From NCBI GenBank assembly GCA_008638415.1, contig VWVT01000022.1:30873-94872 (forward strand): a stretch of DNA of 64,000 nucleotides. Direction: 5' to 3'. Made by a program: the position numbers and the translations under genes. Below the pieces are notes generated by a model. The model had not been told where the DNA came from. It saw nothing but the letters and a program-made list of their open reading frames with translations, and made no database searches. The DNA is from Nocardiopsis sinuspersici (GTDB taxonomy: Bacteria > Actinomycetota > Actinomycetes > Streptosporangiales > Streptosporangiaceae). Shown piece after piece: positions 40,614 through 48,789 of this stretch; positions within the stretch are counted from its first letter, which is position 1, and every line of letters begins with the position of its first letter.

Positions 40614-40629
40614 TGTGACGTATATCGCA
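40614..40629. promoter_or_regulatory. Crp-like binding site upstream of crp
   Basis: TGTGA-CGTATA-TCGCA matches the TGTGA-N6-TCACA consensus at 9 of 10 positions. The gap 40582-40887 also holds a CTCGGC/GCCGAG hairpin and no gene. Confidence 0.6.
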
Positions 40630-40887
40630 CCCCGGCGTGAAACCAGGGTGTTACCTCGGCTTGTCCGCCGAGAGACAACGTGCCCACAACAGCCGACGCC
40701 AGCCCCTGAGATCCTAGTCGTCTTCAGTTCTGTACCAGGGCCGACCGCGCCGCGCCATCGGACACTGGTGACACGGTTCCGGCCGTCGGTGCCGTCACCA
40801 GCACGAACACCGAGGGGGAGCCGGAACATCCGGGCACCGGGTCGGTGACCGCGCCCGCTCCACCACCGGGGCGCCTACCCTGTGACG

Positions 40888-41631
40888 ATGCCCCGTGACA
40901 CACCAGACGCGACGGCGGAGGCGGCCACTCCCACAGGCGAGAGCCGACTCGCGCTGGTCCGCCGTGCCCGCAAGATGTACCGGCAGCTCGTCGAGCTGTA
41001 TCCGGACGCCCACTGCGAACTGAACTTCACGACCCCCCTGGAGCTGCTGGTCGCGACGATCCTGTCCGCGCAGTGCACGGACAAGAGGGTCAACCAGGTC
41101 ACCCCCGCCCTCTTCGCCCGCTACCCCGACGCCGAGGCCTACGCCTCGGCCCGGCGGGAGGAGATGGAGGAGATGATCCGCTCGACCGGCTTCTTCCGGG
41201 CCAAGACCAACAGCCTCATCGGCCTCGGTCAGGCGCTGTGCGACCGGCACGGTGGGGAGGTTCCGGGAAACCTCTCCGACCTGGTCAAACTACCCGGTGT
41301 AGGACGAAAGACTGCAAACGTACTGCTCGGCAACGCCTTCGATGTGCCCGGTATCACCGTCGACACCCATTTCGGGCGGCTCGTCCGCCGGTTCGGGTGG
41401 ACGGACGAGGAGGATCCGGTGAGGGTCGAGCACGCCGTCGGCGAACTCTTCCCGCCCCGGGACTGGACGATGCTCTCCCACCGCGTGATCTGGCACGGCC
41501 GCCGGGTCTGCCACTCCCGCAAGCCCGCGTGCGGCGCCTGCGGCCTGGCCCGCCTGTGCCCCTCCTTCGGCGAGGGCCCCACGGACACCGTGACCGCCAC
41601 CAAGCTGCTGCGGATGCGCTCCTTCTCCTGA
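40888..41631 (+). CDS. nth: Endonuclease III (DNA glycosylase/AP lyase)
   Basis: A 247-aa base-excision-repair enzyme that removes oxidised pyrimidines and nicks abasic sites. [19 protein letters not shown] is the conserved helix, [17 protein letters not shown] the helix-hairpin-helix with catalytic Lys, and VDTHFGRL has the catalytic Asp. A 4Fe-4S cluster is supplied by the C-x6-C-x2-C-x5-C run ([17 protein letters not shown]). ATG at 40888 is preferred to GTG 40882 because TACCCT lies 6 nt before it. Position next to crp matches Rv3674c/SCO3569. Confidence 0.95.
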   Translation: MPRDTPDATAEAATPTGESRLALVRRARKMYRQLVELYPDAHCELNFTTPLELLVATILSAQCTDKRVNQVTPALFARYPDAEAYASARREEMEEMIRSTGFFRAKTNSLIGLGQALCDRHGGEVPGNLSDLVKLPGVGRKTANVLLGNAFDVPGITVDTHFGRLVRRFGWTDEEDPVRVEHAVGELFPPRDWTMLSHRVIWHGRRVCHSRKPACGACGLARLCPSFGEGPTDTVTATKLLRMRSFS

Positions 41632-41648
41632 GGACCCGGCGGACCGCG

Positions 41649-41676
41649 CCTCCCGGGGAGCCGTGCCCCCGGGAGG
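41649..41676. terminator. Terminator after nth
   Basis: 10-bp stem cctcccgggg / ccccgggagg with an 8-nt loop, 17 nt past the nth stop codon. Confidence 0.7.
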
Positions 41677-41868
41677 GGGCCCGGCTCCCCGGGGAACGGG
41701 AGCCGGGGCCCAGATGTCTATCCAGCGGCTCTCTGAGATGTCCCGTCCCCTGGGAACGGGAGCCGGCCCCGGGGGCGGCCGGGTCCCGGCGCGTACACAC
41801 GGAGTGCCCGCGGCGTCCGCGACCCCCGCCCCTCGGCAAGCACCCGCCGTACTTTGTACTCTGATCAG
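41677..41868. other. GC-rich stretch with paired repeat
   Basis: Contains the direct repeat gggaacgggagccgg (near 41692 and 41753) embedded in opposite-strand palindromes. In mycobacteria a thioredoxin-like gene occupies this place; none is visible here. Confidence 0.45.
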
Positions 41869-41970
41869 GTGAGTGTGCGATGGACTCCGCCGCGGGCTCC
41901 GCGGCCCGCGGTACCCGGCGCGGCGGCGGTGTCCCCCTCCGCCGGTGCCGGGGAAGGTCCGACGATATGA
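41869..41970 (+). CDS. Possible leaderless 33-codon leader ORF
   Basis: GTG at 41869 is preceded by TACTCT exactly 6 nt upstream, the same spacing as the other leaderless genes here. The product (starting MSVRWTPPRAP) is Pro/Ala/Arg-rich. Its stop codon overlaps the next start (ATGA). It may be a translated leader that passes ribosomes to downstream frames. Existence as a protein is uncertain. Confidence 0.35.
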   Translation: MSVRWTPPRAPRPAVPGAAAVSPSAGAGEGPTI

Positions 41971-42110
41971 CGACTTCCTCCGGGCGCGCTCCCTCACACG
42001 GCGGTGCCCGCGCGGACGCGGACCCCGCGCCCGCGCGAGGCGTTCCGCGCACGCGGCCCCGACCACCCATCCGACGGCGCGACAACCTCCGGAACAGGTC
42101 CCACGTATGA
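41967..42110 (+). CDS. Possible small basic ORF coupled to the CoA-type NUDIX gene
   Basis: 47 codons (MTTSSGRAPSHGG onward), basic and Pro-rich. GGGGAAGG stands about 8 nt before its ATG. It overlaps the previous frame by ATGA and the NUDIX start by ATGA, so three frames form a coupled chain. No protein family is recognised; it may act only in translation coupling. Confidence 0.35.
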   Translation: MTTSSGRAPSHGGARADADPAPARGVPRTRPRPPIRRRDNLRNRSHV

Positions 42111-42760
42111 ACCCGCCTCCCCAGTGGCTGGCCGCGCTCGCGGACGCCGCCACGACGATGACCGTGCCGCCGCCCATGCGGCCGCCGAGGAACGGCGGGC
42201 GCGAGTCCGCCGTCCTCGTCCTCTTCGGCGAGGGGGCACGGGGGCCGGACCTGCTCCTCATCCAGCGCGGCGACGGCCTGCGCAGGCACTCCGGGCAGCC
42301 CGCGTTCCCCGGCGGCCGGATCGAGCCGTCCGACGCCTCCCCCGAGGCCGCCGCGCTCCGTGAGGCCGAGGAGGAGACCGGGCTCGTCCCCGCCGGGGTC
42401 GACGTCGTCGGCCGCCTGCCGGAGCTGTACCTGAGCTTCAGCGACTTCCGGGTGGCGCCCGTCCTGGGCTGGTGGCGAGAGCCGAGCGAGGTGCGCCCCA
42501 CCGACCTGGACGAGGTCGCCGCCGTCTCCCGCGTGCCGATCGCCGACCTCGCCGACCCGGCCAACCGCATCATGGTGCGCTACGGCGGCGGACCCCACTG
42601 GGGTCCCGGCTTCCGGGTGGAGGGCATGCTCGTGTGGGGCTTCACCGGCGCGGTCATCGACAGCCTGCTCGGTCTGGGCGGCTGGGAACTTCCGTGGCGC
42701 GACGAGGGTCTCACCGACGTGTTCGAAGCCACCCCGCACGGCCTCCGGCCCGTCGGGTAA
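42107..42760 (+). CDS. CoA-pyrophosphatase-type NUDIX hydrolase
   Basis: A 217-aa NUDIX protein of the Rv3672c type. DLLLIQRGDGLRRHSGQPAF is the UPF0035/CoA motif and the hydrolase box is GGRIEPSDASPEAAALREAE followed by EETGL. It should cleave CoA or related diphosphates. ATG overlaps the upstream small frame by ATGA. MarP follows 21 nt downstream, as in mycobacteria. Confidence 0.9.
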   Translation: MNPPPQWLAALADAATTMTVPPPMRPPRNGGRESAVLVLFGEGARGPDLLLIQRGDGLRRHSGQPAFPGGRIEPSDASPEAAALREAEEETGLVPAGVDVVGRLPELYLSFSDFRVAPVLGWWREPSEVRPTDLDEVAAVSRVPIADLADPANRIMVRYGGGPHWGPGFRVEGMLVWGFTGAVIDSLLGLGGWELPWRDEGLTDVFEATPHGLRPVG

Positions 42761-42781
42761 CGCTCACTCTTGGAGGGCAAT

Positions 42782-43960
42782 GTGCTCGACGTGATCCTGG
42801 TCGTCCTGTTGCTGCTGTTCGCGGTGACCGGTTACCGGCAGGGTTTCATCGTCGGTGTCTTCAGCTTCGCGGGCTTCATCGGCGGAGGCGTCCTCGCCGC
42901 GCTGATCGCCCCGGAACTCATCCAGGAATGGGTGGTCGACCCCGGCAGGCGGGCGCTCCTGGCCATCGCCGTGGTGTTCCTGGCCGCCGCGTTCGGCCAG
43001 TTCCTGTGCTCCTACGTGGGCACCCTCGTGCGCAACAGGGTCACGTGGGACTCGGCCCGTGTCCTGGACGCCATAGGCGGCGCCGTGGTCAGCGGGCTCT
43101 CGGTGCTGCTGGTGGCCTGGTTCATCGGCAGCACGGTCGCGAACTCGGCGCTGCCGTTCGTGGCCGGGCAGGTGAGGGATTCGCGCATCCTGCACTCGGT
43201 GGACACGCTGATGCCCGAGGCCGCGCACAACGGGTTCTCCACGTTCCGCCGGGTCGTGGACCAGAGCGCCTTCCCACAGGTGTTCAGCGGCCTGGGCACC
43301 GGCGAGCTGGCCGAGGTGGAGCCGCCGGACCCGGACGTGCTCACCACGCCGGAGCTGATCGAGTCGAGCCGCAGCGTGGTCAAGGTGCTGGGCACCGCTC
43401 CGGCCTGCCAGCGCCGTGTGGAGGGAAGCGGCTTCATCTACGCCGACGACCGGATCGTGACCAACGCGCACGTGGTCGCCGGGGTCACCGACGACCTGCG
43501 GGTGGTCACCCGGGAGGGGCACCAGTTGGACGCCACCCTGGTGCTGTTCGACGCCCAGCAGGACCTGGCCGTGCTGCACGTGCCCGGCTTGGACATGGAG
43601 CCGCTGGAGTTCACCTACGAGGCTCCCAGGGGCAGCGACGCGGTGGTGGCGGGCTTCCCGCGCAACAGCGGCTTCACGGCCGTCCCAGCGCGCGTGCGGG
43701 CCCGCCAGACGGCGCAGGGGCCGGACTTCTACCACTCGCAGCAGGTGAGCCGGGAGATCTACCAGGTGCGCGCGGTGGTGCGCCCGGGCAACTCCGGAGG
43801 TCCGCTGCTGGCACCGGACGGCACCGTGTACGGGGTGGTGTTCGCCGCCGCCACGAACGAGCCGGAGACGGGGTACGTGCTCACGGCGGACGAGATCTCG
43901 GAGAACACCAGCGAGGCGCTGGACGCCACCGAGGAGGTCTCCTCGCAGACCTGCGACTGA
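42782..43960 (+). CDS. marP: MarP-like membrane serine protease
   Basis: A 392-aa protein. The N-terminal part is CvpA-like with four membrane segments (about 1-20, 25-45, 60-80 and 100-125). A periplasmic trypsin-like protease follows with His in TNAHVVAG (about 229), Asp in AQQDLAVLHV (about 261) and Ser in RPGNSGGPLL (about 337). Cysteines in APACQRR and near the C-terminus (QTCD) match the activating disulfide of mycobacterial MarP (Rv3671c), needed for survival in acid. GTG at 42782 has GGAGG 5 nt upstream, which is better than an earlier TTG. Confidence 0.93.
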   Translation: MLDVILVVLLLLFAVTGYRQGFIVGVFSFAGFIGGGVLAALIAPELIQEWVVDPGRRALLAIAVVFLAAAFGQFLCSYVGTLVRNRVTWDSARVLDAIGGAVVSGLSVLLVAWFIGSTVANSALPFVAGQVRDSRILHSVDTLMPEAAHNGFSTFRRVVDQSAFPQVFSGLGTGELAEVEPPDPDVLTTPELIESSRSVVKVLGTAPACQRRVEGSGFIYADDRIVTNAHVVAGVTDDLRVVTREGHQLDATLVLFDAQQDLAVLHVPGLDMEPLEFTYEAPRGSDAVVAGFPRNSGFTAVPARVRARQTAQGPDFYHSQQVSREIYQVRAVVRPGNSGGPLLAPDGTVYGVVFAAATNEPETGYVLTADEISENTSEALDATEEVSSQTCD

Positions 43961-43995
43961 TCCCGGCCGCCGGCTCCGCGGACCGTCGGCCGCCG

Positions 43996-44044
43996 GACAC
44001 GCGAGGAGGGCGCCCTCCCGGAGGAGGGCGCCCTCACGTGTGTC
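43996..44044. terminator. Bidirectional terminator between marP and the bldG operon
   Basis: An inverted repeat from GACACGCGAGG to its near-complement CCTCACGTGTGTC encloses two copies of GAGGGCGCCCTC, itself a palindrome. It sits between converging genes. Confidence 0.8.
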
Positions 44045-44057
44045 GGTCGCGCCGGAG

Positions 44058-44603
44058 CTAGTTCGAGCGCGGGTCGGAGGGGTGCTCCGCCGCCAGCGGC
44101 CAGCTCATCCGCACGACGGTGCCCCGGTCGCTGGGATCGATCTCCACCTCGTCGGCCAGGCCCGTGATGACCGCAAGGCCCAGGCCCGGGGAGAAGCCGG
44201 AGATCCCGCCGGGGGGCGTGTCGTCACCGTCGAGAAAGAGCCCGTCGAGCATGGACGTGCCGGCCCTCTCCTCCGTGTCCTTGGCGGGGGCACGGTCGGA
44301 GACGACGACCTCGAAACGCTGCGCCGTGTTCCCGTTGACGGGCAGGAGCCGGCTCGCGGCGTCGGTACGGGACTCCGACGCCTCGGATTCCTTGCCGTCG
44401 ATCAGCTGGAGCAGGATCGGCTGTGTCGGGCAGTGCAGCTTGTGCGCCGCCACCGCCCGGGAACACGCCTCGCCGACGGCCAGCCTGATCTCGTCGATCG
44501 CGGAGGCGGCGATACCCGCCCGACGCGCCACGGTCGCGGCCATGAGCCGCGCCGTGCGCACGTGGGCCGGAAGCGCGCTGATCGTGAGCGTGATGGTTGC
44601 CAT
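44058..44603 (-). CDS. RsbW-like ATPase encoded after bldG
   Basis: A 181-aa GHKL-type ATP-binding protein. IDEIRLAVGEACSRAVAAHK is the N-box helix and GFSPGLGLAVITGLADEVEI the G2 region; the middle (LIDGKESEASESRTD) is an unusual acidic insert. In S. coelicolor the gene after bldG (SCO3548) encodes an anti-sigma-like kinase; this is the positional and structural equivalent. It begins 13 nt after the bldG stop codon. Its binding partner should be BldG. Confidence 0.87.
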   Translation of the reverse strand: MATITLTISALPAHVRTARLMAATVARRAGIAASAIDEIRLAVGEACSRAVAAHKLHCPTQPILLQLIDGKESEASESRTDAASRLLPVNGNTAQRFEVVVSDRAPAKDTEERAGTSMLDGLFLDGDDTPPGGISGFSPGLGLAVITGLADEVEIDPSDRGTVVRMSWPLAAEHPSDPRSN

Positions 44604-44616
44604 CGCTCGCTCTGGG

Positions 44617-44964
44617 CTACTTCGCCGAACGCTTGTCGATGGCTTCCTGCACCGAGCTGTGGATACCGAAGACCTTGGTCAGACCGGTGATCCGGAAGAT
44701 CTTCAGGATGCGCTCCTGGGTACAGACGAGGTCGAGCGTCCCGTCGTGGGCCCGGACGCGCTTGAGCCCGCCCACAAGCACACCGAGGCCCGTCGAGTCC
44801 AGGAACTCCACCTTCTCCATGTTGACCACGAGATGGAAGTTGCCCTTGTTGACCAGGTCGATCAGCAGCTCGCGGAGCCGGGGCGCGGTATAGACATCGA
44901 TCTCACCCTCAACGACGACGATCTCGGTGTCGCCCTCGGTGTAATGATCAAGCTTCAAGTCCAC
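44617..44964 (-). CDS. bldG: BldG anti-sigma-factor antagonist
   Basis: A 115-aa STAS protein. [40 protein letters not shown] and [20 protein letters not shown] are nearly identical to BldG of Streptomyces as I know it. Ser57 in LDSTG is the phosphorylation site. BldG is needed for aerial growth and antibiotic production and works with the ATPase encoded next. GGAGG lies 4 nt before GTG. It diverges from the helicase gene across 233 nt that holds an imperfect CGCGA/TCGCG inverted repeat. Confidence 0.94.
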   Translation of the reverse strand: MDLKLDHYTEGDTEIVVVEGEIDVYTAPRLRELLIDLVNKGNFHLVVNMEKVEFLDSTGLGVLVGGLKRVRAHDGTLDLVCTQERILKIFRITGLTKVFGIHSSVQEAIDKRSAK

Positions 44965-45197
44965 TAGTCCTCCAGCGCCGAACCGCGAAAAATCGCGAAT
45001 GATCTCTGCCGGGCGTTACCCCACCAGCACGCATTCAACCACGCGTGTCGAGTGCGTCTTCCTGTGATGCACAGAAAAACCGTGACACCGCGCCACTGTT
45101 CCCCCGGATGTCACACTGAAACCGATGTCCCGGTGCCTCACCCTTCGTCGTCAGGTGCCCGCGGACCTCGAAGGCGTCCAGTGAGGAGGGGTCTCGG

Positions 45198-47498
45198 ATG
45201 AGGCGACCGGAGCCCGTGCTCCCCGGTGTGTGGCGTGACGATACCCGGTACCCGCAGGTGACCCACATCGAACACGTAGCCCGTAACGGCGGGGTGGGCG
45301 GGGAGTGGCCGGAATGGACCGCGCCCCACCTGGTCGAGAGACTCGCCGACCGGGGGATCACCAGGCCGTGGTCCCACCAGGTCGAAGCCGCCGACCTCGC
45401 ACGCTCGGGCCGTGATGTGATCATAGCCACGGGTACCGCCTCGGGAAAGTCGCTCGCCTTTCTTATGCCCGCGGTGGAAGCGGTTGACGCGGGCGGAACC
45501 GTGCTCTACCTGTCGCCCACCAAGGCACTCGCCCAGGACCAGTTGCGGTGGATATCGGACCTGGCCCTGCCGGGCGTGCGGGCGGCCGTCTACGACGGTG
45601 ACACCTCCTTCGAGGAGCGCTCCTGGGTGCGCGGGCACGGCAACTACGTGCTGACCAATCCGGACATGCTGCACCACGGCGTCCTGCCCCGCCACGGGGC
45701 GTGGTCGCGCTTCCTGCGGCGGCTGCGCTACGTGGTGATCGACGAGGCCCACCGGTACCGGGGCGTCTTCGGCTCGCACGTCGCGCAGATCCTGCGGCGG
45801 CTGCGGCGGATCTGCGCCCGCTACCGCTCGGAGCCGGTGTTCGTGCTGGCCTCGGCCACCTCGGGCGGTCCGGCCGAGAGCGCCACCCGGCTGACCGGGG
45901 TGCCCGTCACGGCGGTCAGCGAGGACGGCTCACCGCGTCCGGGGATGTCCGTGGCGCTGGTGGAGCCGGAGCTGACCGACCTGACCGGTGAGCACGGCGC
46001 CCCGATCCGCCGGACGGCCCCCTCCCAGGCCGCCGAGATGCTCGCCGACCTGGTACGGGACGGTGTGCGCACACTGGTGTTCGTGCGCTCCCGTCAGGGC
46101 GCGGAGGTGGTCGCGCTGACCACCCAGCGGCTGCTGTCCGAGCGCGGCGACCACGCCCTGGCCGGGCGGGTGGCCGCCTACCGGGGCGGATACCTGCCCT
46201 CGGAGCGCCGGGAGCTGGAGGAGGCGCTGCGCTCGGGGGAGCTCCTGGGCCTGGCCAGCACCAACGCCCTGGAACTGGGGGTGGACATCAGCGGTCTGGA
46301 CGCGGTGCTCATCGTCGGATGGCCGGGGACGCTGGCGTCGCTGTGGCAGCAGGCGGGCCGCGCCGGGCGGCGCGGGGAGGACTCGCTGGCGGTGTTCATC
46401 GCCCGGGACGACCCGTTGGACACCTACCTGGCGCACCACCCGGAAGCCATTTTCGGCCGGTCCGTAGAGGCCACCGTCCTTGACCCGGAAAACCCGCACA
46501 TCCTGGGTCCGCACCTGTGCGCGGCCGCCCAGGAACTGCCGGTCACCAAGGACGACTTCGCGCTCTTCGGTGAGACGACCGAGGAGCGGCTCGACGAACT
46601 CGTCGAGCGACGACTGCTGCGCAAGCGCCCACGTGGTTGGTTCTGGACCAGCAACGAACGAGCTAGTGACCTGGCCGATATCCGGGGAGCGGGTGGTCCG
46701 CCGGTACAGATCGTCGACACCGAGAGCGGACAGCTTCTCGGAGAGGTCGACGAGCCCGCCGCCCACGGCACCGTGCACCCCGGCGCGGTGTACCTGCACC
46801 AGGGCTCCACGTACCTGGTCGACTCCCTCGACCTCGACGAGGGGGTCGCCCTGGTCCACGCCGCCGAGCCGCCCTACGGCACCTGGGCGCGCGACACCAC
46901 CGACATCACCGTCCGGTCGGTGCTGAGGGAGGAGCGGTGGCCGAGCGGGGCCACCGTGTACTTCGGCGAGGTGCAGGTGGTCCGCCAGGTGGTGGGCTTC
47001 CTCAAACGGGACGTGCGCACCGGCTCGGTGCTGGGGGAGCAGCCGCTGGACCTGCCCGAGCGCACCCTCGACACCCGCGCGGTGTGGTGGACTCTGCCCG
47101 CCGAGGGCGAGGCGCGGCTGCGCGGGGAGGACGTGGGGCTGCTGGGCGCCGCCCACGCGGCCGAGCACGCCGCGATCGGCCTGCTGCCGCTGCTGGCGAC
47201 CTGCGACCGCTGGGACATCGGCGGGGTGTCCACCTCCGTGCACGGTGACACGGGCAGGCTGACGGTGTTCGTCTACGACGGGTACGAGGGCGGCGCGGGC
47301 TTCGCCGAACGGGGGTACTCGGCGGCCCGGAGGTGGCTGTCCGCGACCCGCGCGGCCATCGCCGACTGCGAGTGCGACCAGGGCTGCCCCTCCTGCATCC
47401 AGTCGCCCAAGTGCGGTACGGGCAACGAGCCGCTGAGCAAGTCCGGGGCGCTGCGGCTGCTGGACGAGGTGCTCGCCGGCGGGGGCGACGCGGACTGA
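45198..47498 (+). CDS. DEAH-box helicase with DUF1998 domain (MrfA-like)
   Basis: A 766-aa superfamily 2 helicase of the kind found beside actinobacterial Tad genes (Rv3649/SCO3550). IATGTASGKSLAFLMPAVEA is motif I, VIDEAHRYRG motif II, VLASATSGG motif III, and QQAGRAGRRGED motif VI. The C-terminal domain carries CECDQGCPSCIQSPKCG, the four-cysteine metal site of DUF1998. Bacillus MrfA with the same layout repairs mitomycin damage; a DNA-repair role is inference. GAGGGG precedes the ATG. The gene leads into the pilin region without a clear terminator. Confidence 0.93.
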   Translation: MRRPEPVLPGVWRDDTRYPQVTHIEHVARNGGVGGEWPEWTAPHLVERLADRGITRPWSHQVEAADLARSGRDVIIATGTASGKSLAFLMPAVEAVDAGGTVLYLSPTKALAQDQLRWISDLALPGVRAAVYDGDTSFEERSWVRGHGNYVLTNPDMLHHGVLPRHGAWSRFLRRLRYVVIDEAHRYRGVFGSHVAQILRRLRRICARYRSEPVFVLASATSGGPAESATRLTGVPVTAVSEDGSPRPGMSVALVEPELTDLTGEHGAPIRRTAPSQAAEMLADLVRDGVRTLVFVRSRQGAEVVALTTQRLLSERGDHALAGRVAAYRGGYLPSERRELEEALRSGELLGLASTNALELGVDISGLDAVLIVGWPGTLASLWQQAGRAGRRGEDSLAVFIARDDPLDTYLAHHPEAIFGRSVEATVLDPENPHILGPHLCAAAQELPVTKDDFALFGETTEERLDELVERRLLRKRPRGWFWTSNERASDLADIRGAGGPPVQIVDTESGQLLGEVDEPAAHGTVHPGAVYLHQGSTYLVDSLDLDEGVALVHAAEPPYGTWARDTTDITVRSVLREERWPSGATVYFGEVQVVRQVVGFLKRDVRTGSVLGEQPLDLPERTLDTRAVWWTLPAEGEARLRGEDVGLLGAAHAAEHAAIGLLPLLATCDRWDIGGVSTSVHGDTGRLTVFVYDGYEGGAGFAERGYSAARRWLSATRAAIADCECDQGCPSCIQSPKCGTGNEPLSKSGALRLLDEVLAGGGDAD

Positions 47499-47605
47499 CC
47501 CCGTCCACGGGCCGTGGACGTCCCCCGCCCGCCGCACGGACGCCTCCGGGGCCGTGTGGACACCGGTCATCCCGCCCGCCCCGGCCACCGCGCGGCCCGC
47601 CCGCG

Positions 47606-47824
47606 CCCTGCTTGGGAGCTTGCGCTCGGTGTGGTGGTGCGCGGAGTTTTCCACAGGTTGGGGGCGGGGCTTTCGTATCGGCTCCGGCCACCCGAACCTG
47701 GAGGAAGAGGGCCGGCACCCCGTCGGCCCCCGGCCAGGAGACCACCATGTTCGCTCCCACCCGCCCTCTCCCGCGCCCCGTCGGGGACGACGCCGGGATG
47801 ACCACGTCCGAGTACGCCTTCTGC
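47606..47824 (+). repeat. 219-bp direct repeat, copy 1
   Basis: Matches 48460-48678 at a constant offset of 854 bp with four substitutions (47612, 47632, 47712, 47770), about 98% identity. It covers the pilin upstream region and its first 26 codons. The match stops abruptly after codon 26 (TGC). Confidence 0.95.
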
Positions 47825-47845
47825 GCCGATCGAGAAGCGACGTGA
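47747..47845 (+). pseudogene. Truncated copy of the DUF4244 Flp-type pilin gene
   Basis: The frame repeats the first 26 codons of the intact pilin (MFAPTRPLPR, then MTTSEYAFC) and then leaves homology, adding ADREAT and a stop codon. The missing part is the hydrophobic helix needed for a pilin. Its upstream region, ribosome site (CCAGGAG) and all are preserved, so it may still be transcribed and could produce a 32-residue peptide. The intact gene lies 854 bp downstream. Confidence 0.85.
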
Positions 47846-48120
47846 TTGTTTTCGCTGGTCATAGTGCGCCGTCGCCCGGATTTGTGCGGGTGTGGGTGAG
47901 GCTGGCGGCGGCCTACATCGGCCGGTGGAACCCTCTGCGTTAGGTACGTGGAGAAGCTTCGAGGAGGGATGCTCGGGGGCCTCTCCTGTGGCACTTCGTC
48001 GGGTGGGTGCCCTCGGCGCTCAGCGATCCGCCCCCGGAGCCGTACCTTTCCTGACGCCGGGCACACGAAGGAGCACCCCATCCCTTCCGAAGGAGGAGCG
48101 GGGCGCCGGCGGTTCGGGTG
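47846..48120. other. Unique spacer between the repeats, left part
   Basis: No frame of protein character. Starts with sequence of lower GC (tgattgttttcgctggtcat, 47843-47862) and is otherwise GC-rich. It lacks inverted terminal repeats or a transposase. Confidence 0.5.
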
Positions 48121-48297
48121 CTACATCAGTCCGGCTCGGCGGGCCAGAAGGTGGACGACACCCACCCCCGTGGCCAGGCCGGCCCAGATGACCCAGACCC
48201 ACCAGGCGGTGCCCTGGTTGAGGGTGCCGGTGATGACGGAGATCAGGGCCAGGGCCATGGTGCCCCAGGCGATGAGAACGGCGGTCTTCGTGGTCAT
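48121..48297 (-). CDS. Small two-helix membrane protein inside the duplication
   Basis: A 58-aa protein on the minus strand: MTTKTAVLIAWGTMALALIS is the first membrane segment and TAWWVWVIWAGLATGVGVVH the second, ending in LLARRAGLM. AGGAAGAAG lies 6 nt before the ATG. It lies wholly between the two 219-bp repeats, facing against the pilin gene. It is absent from the equivalent place in related Tad loci that I know. Function unknown; the codon pattern (GC-rich third positions) supports coding. Confidence 0.7.
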   Translation of the reverse strand: MTTKTAVLIAWGTMALALISVITGTLNQGTAWWVWVIWAGLATGVGVVHLLARRAGLM

Positions 48298-48459
48298 GGA
48301 ACTTCTTCCTGCACGGCTGTGTGGGATCCTTGGGAGGTGGGGCGGACCCCGGATGATTTCGGCATCCGGGGCCCGCCTTTACCGCTTGCGGCAGCGGTGG
48401 CGTCCGTTGGAAGAGTGTCACCCTTTCACCTCCCGTCCACAGGCCTTGGGCGCCCGGCT
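48298..48459. other. Unique spacer between the repeats, right part
   Basis: Contains a GC-rich hairpin (ccccggatg / catccgggg, 48344-48369). No gene is supported. Confidence 0.5.
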
Positions 48460-48678
48460 CCCTGCCTGGGAGCTTGCGCTCGGTGCGGTGGTGCGCGGAG
48501 TTTTCCACAGGTTGGGGGCGGGGCTTTCGTATCGGCTCCGGCCACCCGAACCTGGAGGAAGAGGGTCGGCACCCCGTCGGCCCCCGGCCAGGAGACCACC
48601 ATGTTCGCTCCCACCCGCCCTCTTCCGCGCCCCGTCGGGGACGACGCCGGGATGACCACGTCCGAGTACGCCTTCTGC
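48460..48678 (+). repeat. 219-bp direct repeat, copy 2
   Basis: Partner of 47606-47824. Here the repeat continues into the rest of the intact pilin gene, so this copy is the ancestral arrangement or the surviving functional one. Confidence 0.95.
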
Positions 48679-48789
48679 ACGATCACCGCCGTCGCGTTCG
48701 CCGGCGTCCTCTACGCCGTCCTCACCAGCGGAGCGGTCAGTGAGGCCCTCACCAACCTCGTCGTCGATGCGCTCAGCTCGGGCTTTTGA
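48601..48789 (+). CDS. DUF4244 Flp-type pilin
   Basis: A 62-aa pilin-like protein. A basic/Pro-rich leader (MFAPTRPLPRPVGDDAG) precedes MTTSEYAFCTITAVAFAGVL, where the Glu-x-Ala/Tyr pattern of class IVb pilins meets a hydrophobic helix. A prepilin peptidase would cut before the helix. It lies upstream of TadE-like genes and opposite the Tad machinery genes, as in Streptomyces and mycobacteria. The 5' half is duplicated upstream. CCAGGAG lies before the ATG; the stop codon overlaps the next gene by 23 nt. Confidence 0.88.
   Translation: MFAPTRPLPRPVGDDAGMTTSEYAFCTITAVAFAGVLYAVLTSGAVSEALTNLVVDALSSGF

Noticed and set aside
45050-45120. TGTGATGCACAG and GATGTCACAC near the bldG promoter as Crp sites
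   Set aside because: Neither has two half-sites at the N6 spacing of the consensus.
47606-48678. The 219-bp duplication as insertion-sequence ends
   Set aside because: Repeats are direct, contain pilin coding sequence, and there is no transposase or terminal inverted repeat.
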